Assembly (NCBI GenBank): GCA_013399875.1
Contig: VXAZ01008272.1
Span: forward strand, 187,825-251,824
Source of the DNA: Gymnorhina tibicen
Taxonomy: Eukaryota; Chordata; Aves; Passeriformes; Artamidae
Length of the DNA: 64,000 nt
Direction of reading: 5' to 3'
Under the pieces are notes generated by a model. It was not told the DNA's origin and searched no databases. It saw only the letters and a program-made list of their open reading frames with translations. The position numbers were made by a program, and so were the translations under genes. Shown here in pieces: positions 13,733-27,600 of this stretch; within the stretch, counting starts at the first letter, position 1, and every line of letters starts with the position of its first letter.

Positions 13733-16700
13733 CACAAAACTAAATCCTTTATATCACTTACAAAGTCAGAAATTAACTTCTGCAATAGCAGAAATTAACT
13801 TCCATAAGAGATTATGTTTCATCTTTCTTCATTTGCAAAGGAAGAATGACCAGGAAAAGACAGATACATGTTTTTCAATTGTATATACTTTGAATCTTTT
13901 TTAATATCTGAAGCCTTTTGGAAGGTATATGATAAGCAGTTGCATGAGTGTCTGTCCTCCTATCACACCACCATCCTCACTTACTCACTTCAGAAACAAT
14001 CCAAATCTACAGCTTGCCAACATAACCAAGAAAAAGAGTGACTGTAGCACAGAGTAGCATTGTACTATCTTGACGTGGTCTGTAAGATACAGATTTAAAT
14101 ATTTTTTTAGCATCTTCTGATGACTTCATTTCTTCCTTTAAAACGTTTACACTAGTCTTTTCACTACTTGAGTATCTGCACTTCCTCGGTCTCCCATTTT
14201 CTCCCCAGTCTTTCTACAATTCATCTTACAAGGACATCCCTGTAACAAACCTGTACTCTTTAGCTCACAGACATGTTTTCATGAATGAGCTTGATTCTTC
14301 GAAGACTTCAGCAGCAGGCAAATATAGGTGGACATCTTTGTTCTCCTGCAATAGCTTTAAGGGAAATGTTCTGCTGTTTCCATGAAGATGGTGGTGATGG
14401 CTTGGTGCTGCTTCCAGTTGCCTGTGAATTTTCCTATTTCTCTTCTCTATAACAGTGACAGACTCCAAGTATAAAGAATGTTGCCTGATATTCCTGCTTA
14501 TCTCAGCTGTAAACTGCCAAATCCTCACTGGATTTCTCTTCTCCCTTGGCTTGTGGATGGCTATCTTCAATTTTGAATTCAAATTGATACCTGTTCCTTA
14601 GTCTGATGTCTATCAATTTCTCCTGCTGTCTAGTGTCCCACATGTCATTACTGGATCTTTGAAAATGCAAATCTATTTTCCAGGACAGCCATGAATTTTT
14701 ACTTCAGAAAGAGGAAATATGTTCTGGTATTTGGTAGAAAGAAAGTATTCATTCACCTCTCACAGGTCATAACCATTGTTCCATTCCCAGTCATAAGAAC
14801 ATTGATCGTGGAGTTGAACATAAAAGAAAAACTTCATAAACTGCCTTTCTAAACATTTTCAAAATCCCTCTGTTTGTCTCCTCAGAATTTCACATGGCAG
14901 CTGACATACACCAGTGATTTCCCAAGCTTTTTATCATATAGACTCACTTGAGAAAATTGAATGTATTTTGGGTGCAGTTACAAATAGGTGAAAACTTACG
15001 ACGCTGGTTCTCTCACAACTGTTGTTTTGCGATTAGCAAATACTGTTTGAAGCAGTGGCAAAATGTGAAATACAAGAATCTGATTGAAATTACTTTCTGT
15101 TTATAATTTTATTACTGGTTTCCTGGACAAAAACATGGATATACACATTGAACAGGGAATGGTCAGAAAGTCTAATGCTTTGAGAAAGTCTCTGGCCAAC
15201 TGTTCAAGCACTCAGCAACTGTGTCATTCACACAGGCTAAATGTTTCCCTGAAGCATCACACATTCTTTGTATGTGAACACAGCACATGAACATGTGCTG
15301 AAGAACACCTGGGATTAGGCATGTATTGCAACCTAGTCAGAACTACAGAGGCTGTGACAATAATCCAACTGGGCATGATCACTGAAATACCAGATATCTA
15401 GTAAAAGATGAAAAAATATCAAACAAATCCAAACAAGTTTCCTAGAAAAAATATGATTGGTCCTGGAATAATGTGTACATAACAACTTCTATATAAATAC
15501 AAAGTATGCTTTCAGTCAACTATTCACTGGAGAGGCAACTATTAGTCTAAATGCTTAGAAGAATGAAAACACCCAGACATTCTGTCATCACTGCAAAGCA
15601 CTGAGCAAAGATATCCAACGGCACAGACACAGTGCTGCAACTACTGTCTCGCCTGTTCAGACCAACTGAACAGGCCAGGCAAGACTCAGCACTGTACTGA
15701 CTCTTGCATTTGAGCAACTAAATCTCCTCCACTCACTCTCCTTGCCACCTGGGAATGCCTCTCTAGCCTTTCTGAAACTCCAGTTATTGATTCTTGATGG
15801 CAATTCCAACAGTGCCAGCAAGGGAATCAAGCTCCTAAGTGTTGGTGGATTGGTCATCTATGCCCTGAGCTGTCACGGTGCATGTGCTGATTTGCTTCAC
15901 GATCTGCTCAGCTCTGACAACACAGAAAAAAAGCACTTGGACTAGCACATCTGGAAAAACTATCATAGGTCCAACAGAACACAGTGTCTCAGACTGCCCA
16001 CCACATTTCATTTACGTGCCCTCACTGGACAGGAAACACTATGTCTCACTAGTCTGGTATAGCCTTCAAAAAGGCCTATTTGTTTCTTCACTTTGCTTTG
16101 CCGTTCTAGGTATAACAGAACACATAAACATCAGAAAGTGCTTGGAAACATCATAGCAGGATAATTGCTAATTAAATCAGACTTTATTTAGAGTTAGAAA
16201 CTCTAAATGACCATAGGTGTTGTCCTCTTTTGGGTAGGAGAATTCCCTACCTTGAGAAATAAGGGCAAAGCAAATTACATACTTTTTGTAAAATGGATAT
16301 GCCTATGCTGCCGTTGTAGTACTAGAAAGCAAATCATCTGACACTGAGCTCCATGCTATCAGAGACAGACAGGTAAGAAAGCTCAAGACAGCTCAAGAGA
16401 CCTAGCTCTGATGACTCTCACTGCACTTGTCACTTTATGACCTACGGAGAAGAGGCTGAGATTGAGGTTTTTCACAGACTATTAACCTGAATCTCTGAAC
16501 TCCTGACCTGCTGACTATGTTCACTCTAACATGGCCCAGGATCCTGTTAGTCTTCACCTCTCCCAGGGCACCAGGCTTATGTTCAATTTGCTTAACCTCC
16601 ACTCCAGGTCTTTTTCAGCAGAACTGCTACCCTGACTGAGACTCTCAACACGCAGCTGCTTCTGTCGCACTACTAACGCGCATCTGCTTGTATGACACAA

Positions 16701-17760
16701 ATACAGGTGTGTGCTGGCACACGTGAGATTCAGCCATACATTCTCTCGTGTTCAGGCCATCCATCAGTTATGAGAGGCACTTCCACTTTGGTTCTGTAAT
16801 GAACCACACACAAACACATTCAAACACTTGTCCACTCTACTACAAAAACACAAGTTTTTTGTACATGAGAAGTGCACCCTGGACAAAAAGTTTAGATGTA
16901 ACAAAAACGATCCAGGTTTTCTTATTTTGCAATTTTTATCTTTCTTTTACCAGTTCTGTTTTCTCTTCCATATAATGTTATACGCAATCAAGAATATTGT
17001 GAATAATAAAAAACGTTAAACACTTGCTATACTTTTCTGTACATCCCTATTTATCTGTAAGTACAAATTCATTTTTTTATTAGTCTAAATGCTTTAACTA
17101 TGAGTGAAAAATAAAGGTGAACCTAGAGTGAGATGGAATTATTCCAAAAGTGCATCAACAAAACCAGTGTGGTACAACTTATAAAACCTGAAATCTGCGT
17201 AACAAAATGAAAGAAGGTCAGAAAATGGGTTGGGCCAGTTGAACGGAGAGAGAAGCAAGATTAAAAAGTCAACAAGTGCTGGTGCTTAGCACAGCATATA
17301 TTAATTCCTCTGTGCTGTATAGCCAATATAATGCAACTGTGATAGGAAGGTGGTACTCTCCAGTATTGAAAGTAGCTCAGATTTGAGTAAGTTCAGAAAC
17401 TGAATATTTAAGTATTTTTGACCAGTGAATCCTTTAAAGCCAACTACAGATAAAAACATGACAATTCAGGACCATTAACTGGGCTAGAATTGAAACTGCT
17501 CACAATAAACTACACTATCAGAAATGCAGGCATAAAATCAACATTAATAATAACACTACATTATAAGTCAACTCTTACTGTAAATACATTTACCTGAACA
17601 TCAAGTAAAATGAAAAGCCTACATATAGTGAATCTTTCAAGGAATTTATGAGAATTGAGAACTCCTACTATCTCCATCTCTAAAGCCATAATGCTCATCT
17701 CTCCTGTGCCAAAAGAATAACTCTCCTGCCTTCAACTAGTGAGACAAAACTTTGCTAGAA

Positions 17761-17958
17761 AAATCTTTAAAAGAGAAAATTTTGTTCTAGGATAAGGTCT
17801 TTGCAGAATGTGCTTATGCTTAACTCCTAAAAAAAGAATTTTTATAAGTAAAGAAAAATCTTTTTGAGAGAAAACTTTGTTCTAGGACAATTTTTTATTT
17901 GCAGAATGTGCTTATGCTTAACTCCTAAAAAAATAATTTTTTATTTGCAGAATTCACC
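17761..17958. repeat. Diverged two-copy tandem duplication, 98 bp period
   Basis: A segment beginning AAATCTTT at 17761 recurs from 17856. The shared core GCAGAATGTGCTTATGCTTA begins at 17803 and again at 17901, followed in both by ACTCCTAAAAAA. The second copy carries small insertions in the T-rich part, and a partial third repeat of TTTTTTATTTGCAGAAT follows. It is intronic, with no coding content. Confidence 0.9.
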
Positions 17959-18399
17959 GAAACAGCTCCAGGTAAACTAAGCCTTTGAATTATTCTATTT
18001 TAATTCATCCCCAAATCCAGTTATACTCAGTTTCTAGGTGACTTTCTGCCATATTAGGCAACCATCCATTCAGCTAACCCAACTTCTTTAGCAAATGTCA
18101 CTCGAGAATGACAAAGTCTGATGCCATGTCACTACCAGCCTGGGTCAGAGTCAAGTAGTGTAAAGGTGAATGTCCACATCATATTTCCATTCCCAAAACC
18201 CACCTAGCTGTAATATTTTTAGCACTAAAATCCTGTTGCCTAATTCTCTAATTAAACAAACATTTTTAGGATAAAGTTTAGAAAATTTGAGGTACACAGC
18301 AGTATTCAAGAACAATTTCAAATTAAAGATCTCTTTTTTTAACCATGCCAAACCCCTTCAATAATTTGACCCCCAAATAAGAAAAAACTTCCACCTCAC

Positions 18400-18621
18400 C
18401 TTCACCACTCCATTTTCATTCATGGTGATACAGTTGTTGGGATCCTCTGAAAGTTGATATAAAGCCTGAGCTGTAGCTCTATGAACTAATGGATCCTTTG
18501 CCTTCAAGTAACGTACTAAAGGAGCCACAGCCTTGGTCTCTCCAAAGGCAACTCTATTGCTGCCCCACATGCAACAGTGGGCAATAGCCTCTGCTAAGTG
18601 ACGTCTTAATTTGTTATTGTT
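18400..18621 (-). CDS. ODAD2: ODAD2 exon: C-terminal armadillo repeats
   Basis: This 222 nt exon (74 codons, phase 0 at both ends) encodes residues about 646-719 of the window's partial product. The acceptor is CTTCTTCAG at 18622-18630 and the donor GTGAGG starts at 18399. It opens with NNNKLRRHL and contains the armadillo helices [29 protein letters not shown] and [15 protein letters not shown], ending ENGVVK. In the human protein the matching stretch is followed by only about 37 residues, so this should be the penultimate coding exon. Reading past the donor gives intron-like sequence. Confidence 0.96.
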
Positions 18622-21600
18622 CTGAAGAAGGTAAAAACACAATAAATTAAAGTCAACACACACAACAAAAAATTCACCAGAAAGCAGAATTGTAGTCTCA
18701 CACATCTTTAAGGCAACCCAATTTAATTGCAGTACAATTAAAACTGGAGAGAGCTGTAAGGCATTGAGCTATTAAAGTCCCTTAATATTCTTTTTATAGC
18801 AAGTGCTGTGAATTTTTATATTATTTCAAAGGTACTTTCAGACTGACTGAAAATTAAGATAAGACAGCATTAAAATGTAAAATATAGCCCCATCATTGAG
18901 ATTTTCTGCATGTTTGGATTTATTGTTTTCTCAACCCTTTGTGCTTTTTTCATAAGGCAGCTACACCTCTCAAAAGCAATATTCTGCAACAGTAACTACT
19001 AAAATGAAGCTCATCTTCCAAACCAATTTTAGTAGCAGACACAGACTGTTTTGATGTCCAATATATGTCCAATAGAGGAATGATTCTACAGCTCTTCCTT
19101 GTAGCTGCTGCAAAATCTATTCCTCTTGTGATAACCTTTTAGTTGGGCATAATGCAGTCGGATGTAAGAAATTCCAATGCTTTGTATGATACGTTTAAAT
19201 GTTACTTACTGTGTTTGCTAGCTTGGACAACAGAGGGACGACTCCATGATCTGTCATAACAGCTAAGTTTTCTTCATCTTTAGCTATATTTGCAATGGCT
19301 GCACATACACTTGTTAAAACGTCTTTATCATTTGATTTTAGCAAATTGACTATCAGTTCCAAGCCACCAACAAATGATCGAACCATCTCCCCAGAATTCT
19401 AAATGAGAATCAAAAGAAATGTAGTTTTAAAATATTCAATCAGTGTTTATATGCAAATGTTTAAAAAAGAGATTGTCATGACATATTTATTCAAAACTGC
19501 AGCTATTGCTGTGTTGCCTTCACCAAGAAATATGGCTAATTCAGAACTTGGAGCTCTTTTGATTGACATGAGAGTTAGATTGTTTTGCATGCCACCATCC
19601 AGGCAGAAATTCAATGCCTAAATAAAGTTATCTATCATTTTTCATACCATGGGGTATAAAAGTCTCAAGCTGTCACTTTAGAAGGGTGCAAGTCTCCCTT
19701 ATCAGTAGTATCACAGTGGCCAGATGGGTGCCTTGCACACCTTAGGGCATCTAACACAGCAACAGACACTCCTGTTTAGGCTCTCAAAGTGTCTCCTTTT
19801 TCCTACATTTAGTCTGACAGCTAAGACAAAGGAGTGACAATATTATTTTCTTGTATCAATGCAAGTGAGTATTCAGGAATATTTAAGAGGGGATGTTACA
19901 CCAGTCATGACAGCCACTGTGAGAGAACCATGATGCACCTCAGAGTATGAAAAATCAATGTAAAATATGACTAAAGGACACAAAAATTACCCTGGTAAAA
20001 TGTCTAAGTTTACCCACAAAAATTAAATATAAAACAGCGTGCCTTGATCTTGAATACAGGGGGCAGATCTGGTCCATTTTTACCATCTTCAAAAAGTTAT
20101 CATAAAATTAAAAAAGGTTTAAGAAGACAACAAGAATAATCAGAGGTAGGGAACTGCTCTGTAGAAGTAATGACTAACCAACTAGGACACTCAAGATGAT
20201 AAAAGAAAAAGAAGGAGCACTGTGATATAGATGTACAGAACCTTGAGTAGAGTAGGAAGAGCACACCAGGATCTCTCTTCTAGGAGAAGAAATGGGATCA
20301 TGAGATGAAATTAGTAAGCAGCATGTTCAAAATCAAGGCTGTTTTTAAACAACGTACAGTTGAGAAGTTGGAAGTCCTTGGAGCAGGATCGCAGTGGCTC
20401 TCAAAAAATTTACACATTAGACAAATTCAAAGAAAAAAAGAAAAATCCATTAAGGGTTATTCAATATGAAAGTATTCTCTCTGATTTAGAAATTTCCTGA
20501 GCACAGACTTCTTGAAGTGATGTTATGGTGGCACATCTGAAGGTGGCATTGGACGGTCTGGTGTCAAACTGTTATTACACTGGAACGAGAGTCAAGCGGT
20601 CAAACGGCTGGCAGTAACTTTGTAGGATAAATTTCAGCCTGTGCTCCTCAGTGGTGATAAATGTGCAGGGATGGAAAGAAAGGTCTGCAAGTGGAATTAC
20701 TTTTATTTGTTTCTTTCAACAGGTCAATACGAGAATTTTGAATAAAAACTAACAGACACTCTCCTGAAACCCTTTGGACTTCATGTAAGTGCAAACATGG
20801 ATTGTATGAACTTTCCGAGGGCTAGGGAGTGACACTGAAGACCAAGCCTGGTTTTGATTGTATTTATTTCTTTTCGGGGGCTGATTTACGAACTGAGTAG
20901 GGTCCAACTGTATTGTGTTAGCTTTGCTGAGCAAATCCATCAAATCACTCATGGACTTGGTAAATGAAGATTTCATAAGATGCTGCAGTTTAATCTTTTT
21001 TTAGTTTGGGGTCTAAATGTCAAACAGAACTCTTAGCTGTGATGTTTCCTTCTCACAGAAAGCAAAAGCAGTGGGTAGGCCCATTGGGAATGAAACATTT
21101 TTTGCCACAGGCAGAACAAATCTTGAGACTGGAAGGGAGAGGTTAAAGCCAAACTGTGTAAGGGTAAAAACCAGAAGCCACAGCATGTGAGAAAAGGGCA
21201 GCATCCAAGAGCAAACTTCATGCAGAAGTCCTAAAAACCCAACAGAGGTCCTTATAGAAATTAAAAGAGAATCTAAATGCAGAAAAAGGACAATAAAGGT
21301 TTGTGGCTAAGAAAAGCAGTTGAGAAAGAGAAGGAAGGGCTATGCTCTGCCACTTCTATCACCATGCGAGCTGCCTGTAGAGGCAGGTGGGCTTACAGAG
21401 GGTTTCCCATGGATACACCAGCATAAACGTTCCTCTATCATTGCTAGTGTATGCATACCACAATGTAATGCATCTGCAGACAATTGCCTGAATTAAAACA
21501 CTGTTTCTACACATCAGTTTTCAAGTTTGTCTTGAAATCTTAAAATTTGACCCAAGGCGATATATAATGGGTTACTGAGCTTTCTACACACGAATTTCTT

Positions 21601-24600
21601 ACCTACATGTATTCAAGGGCTAGAAGCTAAATGACAAGACATGGGAGGAGGAAAGAAAATGAGATATTTTATATTTATTTTCATTCTTTGAAAGTCACTA
21701 CAGCATTATCTTGTGTATAAATATTGGCTCAACAGATGAGAAAGGCTTCTGTTCAACAGATAAATGCTACAGTACAAGGTCTAAGATTTGAAAGGGACCC
21801 TGAACATGATTCTGTATTTCTGCATGGTTCAGATACCTATGTATTGTTATTCTTGCTTTTGAAGGATGTTCCATGAAGAGATAAGATAGCCTTTATCTCA
21901 TCTTAATAAACCAATACCAACATTTTATATTTTTCTACCTGTACATATTTTCTTTCCAGGTGATTATAACCCTATTTGCTGAATTTCTCTTCCAACAAGC
22001 TTATACTTTCCACATTTTGTAATGGAGTACATCCAGCTAAAGTCATGGAATAACATATAAACAATCCAGCAGTAAGAAAAAGAAAAGAGTTTCAATAATC
22101 ATCTGTGAAACCAACTAAACACAAGGACTGAACTTTCTACCAATGATGAAAAGCAGAGGGAAACTGCAGAAACCACATGTCAGGGAAGTTTCCCAAATGT
22201 GATTGTGGGTGTAGTCTGGTGGTCTGTGCAAGACAAAGAGAAAAGCAAAACAGCAAGAAACTTGAAGAACAATGAGCAGAGAGAAGGACCAAAATAAGAG
22301 CTTTAAAATCCATTATGTTATGTACAAGATTCCTTTTTTTTCAGAGAAATTTAAACAACAAACGTGATCTTTTTTGTATCATTTAAGCAAAACCACACAC
22401 TTGCTTTGTACAATAAATTTCTAGGTTTCTTTTTTTAAACTGAAGTATGTGTATTTATTATATTTAATTGCCATATCTCAATATTTAATAAAGAACTTAT
22501 ATGAAGTTGTGCCTGTGATTGCAGAGGCCTAGACTTAATTCTTTTGAATCTAAGTTCTCTGAGTATACTTGTTTTAATGATCAGATACTGCTCATAGTGT
22601 AAAGTCTAAAGTAACTTCTGTGATTTTAGTTTTCAAATACTCCCAGGCATTTTCATTTATACTTTTTTATTAACATAAGAGAAAAAAGAGTATACAACAT
22701 GTCTTTGGAAATACTCCTTTACTTTTTGATTCAATTAGAAAAAAATGCAATCTTTAAATTCCACCTTTGAAATTAATTGACAAACAACTTACTTTGTCCG
22801 ACAACCTAAAGGGTTTGTAATTTCCAGCTACTGGTGTGTGTTAAGCTTTCATATTTATCTGTACTACATTTTATCCATGTCTGCCATTCCCTTACCTCTT
22901 GTGACAAAATCTTATTTCTTGGTCATAACAAGGCTATTCAGGTAGAATTAGGCAGGAAAAAAAATTATAGAATAAAAAAATTGATAAAATCACTGACAAG
23001 CAATAAAATAGATAATTTTATTGTATATCTGAGTGCATGTGTTAATGATAGGCTGAATGCATCTGTTTTAACAATAATATTTCTTGAGCTGAACAAAGTA
23101 AGAGGCCAAATGCAAAGACAGCTAAAGAAGTCATAAAAATGTAAAAAAAACCTGAAAGGGGGAAGAGGGCTTTATTGTATTAACAGGAGAAAATGTCATT
23201 TTGTATCTTCATCATTATTATTCTTTCTAATGCAACATTTAACCTGAGGTGACATATGAAGAAACATGGATTGTTAAACTACATTTTAAGTGGCTAAAAA
23301 AAAGAGATAACAGAATCTTTAATGACGTCACATGACCACATCTTCTAAGTAGTGGAGAGAAAAGGTTTTATCCTCAGAAAATATGAGAAATACTATTTTA
23401 AAATTGGATTCAAGGGGAGGAGTTTGCAATCTCAAGAAGTAAAAAAAACACCTATCTGGCTTAGATGCTGAGGCCAGAAAAGTTACCTGCTGTGTTAATA
23501 AAAGCCTCATCCCACTACTCTTATAACATACTCTTATTACATACATCTTGCTGGCCTGCATGACTATTAACAAGATTCAGTTAACTTTCCCTTTTCACTT
23601 ATTTCTATATTGGCTTCAGCCAAGAGCAAAAATACAGTGAGACAGACCAGCTTTACACATTTTTTTAAAATAAGAGCAGAAACTATTATGGTATTTGCAG
23701 GACTTGATCTTTATGGTATTCATACAAGGAGAACATTTGGGATTTCTGAGTTTTCTCACTGTCATATTCTATGTTTTTTGTGCTTATTTTCATTAAGTGA
23801 ATAAAGTTCATCAGTCTTAACTTAAGTTGAGATATGCAGGTCTCATAGAGGAACTACAGGATTCTTTTGAAATGTAATTCCTTTCTTACTTCTTCCAAAG
23901 TGAAAAGTGTTTTCTTTATTTGAAAGATTTAAAGCTAAACACCTTATTACAAAAACATATTGTGTTTATCTTTAAAATATACTCCACATGAAAGATAAAA
24001 GTTCCTTCACTAAAGAGAAGTAATATTTCACTCTCAGGGCATCTTAAAAAGCTTAAGGTGTCAAAGCTAATTTGTCAAATTGAATTACTTTGGCCCAAAA
24101 AAGTAATGGTATGGCTATACAAACTTTAGTTATCAAGAGTCATCTTTAAACTACCTTTTCTTTAATGAAGGAAGCTTTTCCTTTCCATTTGCTATTTCCA
24201 ACTGAATAATTTCTCATTCTAGTGCACAAATGAACTTAAAGTTCAAAATAAAGAAATGCAAAGAAGTTTCTATATCATAGCTGCTTAGTGAAAATGGGAA
24301 ATGCAATTTGTATAAGGAAGTTCCTATTCATTGTTCTTATTAAGTAACTCAGTGGTAATATTGATCACATTACTTTATATTTGAAGGCTAATTTTATTCC
24401 TGCCTATATAGGTATGGAGGTTTCCACTGCAGCAGAACAGATGAAGAAATATTTGTAAGATGAAACTTACAAATGAAACTGTACTTCCCTACATCTCACA
24501 ACTTTTCTTATGTGTGAAATTACAGTGTGTTGGGAAAACAAGAACAGACTATGAATATGGATTTTCCTGCCCTCTTTATCTCACAGAAGCAGCTAAAGCC

Positions 24601-27600
24601 AAAGCAACAAAGCAGAGTTGCTTTAATATGGTTCCAATGCTACTCTATAGCCTGTAAGAGCAGAATTCCTCTTTAGAATTTCCTCCCTCTCTTCATGGAT
24701 TTGATCACTGCACACTTGGCAACTGTATTGCTATTGACAGTTTCAAGAAACCAAAGTGAAGTCAATTATCCAAGCATACAGCCCAAGAAGGCATGCAACA
24801 CAAGTTCTCTAAAAAATGGTAGCGGGGAAAAAGTACCTAGTCACTGTTTATTGTTTTCCTTACTTTTCAGTCTGGCAGACTATACCTGAAGTTCAGTCCT
24901 GAGTAATTGCCAAAACGCTACTTTTTTTTTTCCACAGAAGCAGTGAAACAATGAATATCAAAGTCCTTTGAGGCTACAGTTGTCTCAATTATTTTAGATT
25001 ATTTTGAGCAGTATTGAAGTAATGGAAGTATGAGAAACAACATTGAATAACTGGAAAAACTGGACAAACATTATTTCCATTGCTTTTGTGTTGAATTGAA
25101 TTCAAACACGTCTAAGCAAACTTCTTACAATCATTAATACATTTATGAGATAGTCATCACTAATATGTAATTTAATATTGTAGAGGTGCAAGACAGCAAT
25201 ATTAGAATGTTCTGAGGACAGTCTAGCTAACCAATCAATGCAGTGACAACACAAACTGAGAAGCTGTTAAAACAGTTACTGTTTGTCTTTGCACATCTGG
25301 CATGGTTCCAGAAATAGAGTGGGATATAAGAAGGCAATCATATCATATTGCACCACTCACCATTACAGACCACTGAGAATCTGAACAAGCAGCATGAAGT
25401 ATAAAATACGTTTTAGTTCAATTAAAAGTTTCATCACTAGATAAAATGATTGCTTGAAATCTTCTGGTTTATATTATGTAGCAAATGAAACACAATGATC
25501 TCCATGCTCTTTTCTTGCTTTAAGACCAATGGAAGTCCCATGTGGCAAGTGAGAGGGTAAAGACAGGAAGACTGACATGGACAAAAAGGAAAAACAAAGA
25601 AGGGAGGAAAAAAATTAGAGGAGATGGGGTTTAAACCTTTTCTAGATTTTTAAAATTGAATTAGTGAGTCAGATTTACAAGTAAAGAAACTACACAACAA
25701 GCTGTTGACTAGCATGTGTGGCTGTTAATAAACCAAGCTACAAGAAAAGCTGCTCAAATATTTTCCAGTGGAACAGTATTCCATCAGAAAATGCTAATGG
25801 AATGGAACCAAAACCTTCCATAAGAACACAACGATTTCTTGAAAAGTTTTGACAGAAACCAGGCAGAAAGGCAGGCTAAATAACCAATGTGTCTCTTCAT
25901 CTTTTCTCTTGTCAGCCAGATGGCTGGTGAGTAGCCTGCCAGGCTGCTTGGCTTCTAGTTTTCATAGAATCCCTGACTTCTTGCCTGATGGGCTGCCAAA
26001 CAGCTGGAAATCCAGGTCTCCAGGAGCTCCCAAGCTTTTTGGCTTCTCGTGGTCTCCACGCTCTCAGGCAGCTGCTTTGCATGGAACTTAGGGCCCAAGG
26101 CTCCTGTGTGAGGGAGACACAGGCTTCACCCTTTGCTTCCCAGCTTCCACGTAAACCGGACTCCTATATTTGTAGACATTAAAGACCTCAGGGTAATTTA
26201 TGTCAGTCCATTCAGGATCTCAAATATGTCTGCAGGAGGCTCAAATGACTCCTGAGAGTTGGTTCACTAAACTAGGCAGCCGGTGTCAAGAGTCATTGGA
26301 TGAGCTGGTTCTGTACGTACCCTGCAAGCATGGCAGTCACTTATGGATTCACCAAGCCAGGTCTGGATTCCTGGGCTTCCTAAATTTCTGAGGATCCTGG
26401 TTATCTGGAAGGCTTCAGGGGCAAGCCAAAATTTCCTTTTTGTATCTCTTATGGTACGCTTCTAATGCTTAGTTAACAAAAAATGCTTAAAAATTTGGAA
26501 AATCTAAAGCCAGATATCAGGAATTAAAAACTGCATAAAATGAGAGCAAATATAGAGAAGTAGGTATGACAGATGTAAAAAATTATGTCTAGAGAACACA
26601 AATAGAAAAATGGAAGGAGAGCAGTAAGAGCAGTAAGTTTGAACCGCCAAGGTCTCTGTATAAAATTGCAAGAAGCACAGCAAGGCAAACAAAGGAACTG
26701 GAAAATGCTGTACATATGCAAGAAGGGCATTTTGACGTTTTAGGCTTGACCCAAGAATGGTACATAAACAAAAATGCATTGGTAGTAGTTAACTAAAATT
26801 TTTAAAGTGTAAAACAAAGGAACAACAGTGTGCAGTATGGAGCATGATTATCTTTATACACTATAGTTTTAGATTAGTAAAATGTCTAATCAAACCATCT
26901 TAATGTATTTAAAACAGCAAATAGTTTCACTATTTTTTAAATATCAGAAGAATTTCCAACTTCAACTACATTTCTTTGTTATTCTTAGAGAAGAAATTCT
27001 CTCTGTGGTTTTACACATATGGTTATGTTAAACTTTCCATAACAAGCAAAATCTATGTAAGAACAGGTCATCAGCAGCATATTTTCTTCCCATAGGTTAA
27101 CTCCTATGGCTGCAAAACTCACTTCCTCATTATATATACTGTTGCAGGAGTGAAGACTAATTGACCTTTACACAAACCCATTTGGTGACCCTTCCCTCTT
27201 AAACCTGGTTTAGTTTTGATTTGGTTTGGGGGTTTTCTGTCTCAGCATGGACAATCTCATTCCCTTTATAAAAAAAATACACAGACAACTTCCGATGTCT
27301 CATCATCTTTCATCACACCCATGATACTCCCCTGTAGACCTGAAATCACAACTTATCAGAAAAGGGTGAGATGCCATTCTACAAGTACATTTTAAGAAAA
27401 CAGAATAACTTTCTCTTGTCTTTCAAACCCCCAGTTTCTGACTCTTTACCTAAATTATTTTGACAGGCAAAACACAACACTGTAGCAGCTACTGAGAAAT
27501 AATTAACTCTACCCTAGCTGACCATCAGGACAACTCTATAACAGATGGCTTAATGAAGTTCTTTAAGAAAGCCTCGTAGTTATAGCTACAAAAAGGCTAA

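Larger units (their letters stand above)
1..18399 (-). other. ODAD2: Intron of ODAD2 downstream of exon 18400-18621, incomplete
   Basis: More than 18 kb of AT-rich sequence follows the donor GTGAGG at 18399. I looked on the minus strand for the expected last exon, which should encode a Leu-rich segment followed by a Gly-Ser-Pro-Asp and an Ala-Ala-Gly-Cys motif, and did not find it, so this intron probably continues below position 1. It contains poly-T runs at 480-495 and 1008-1023, a compound trinucleotide repeat, a CR1 relic and a 98 bp tandem duplication, all listed separately. Open frames here are short (108 codons or fewer), unrelated to anything I know, and lack convincing codon patterns. 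Confidence 0.75.

Noticed and set aside
14265..14582. 105-codon minus-strand frame considered as the missing ODAD2 last exon
   Set aside because: It lacks the expected Gly-Ser-Pro-Asp and Ala-Gly-Cys motifs and does not resemble an armadillo helix.
21013..21221. Minus-strand frames upstream of the candidate exon at 20982, in the same phase
   Set aside because: Stops (two TAA/TAG) separate them from the candidate, and the hydrophobic peptide has no homology or start context.
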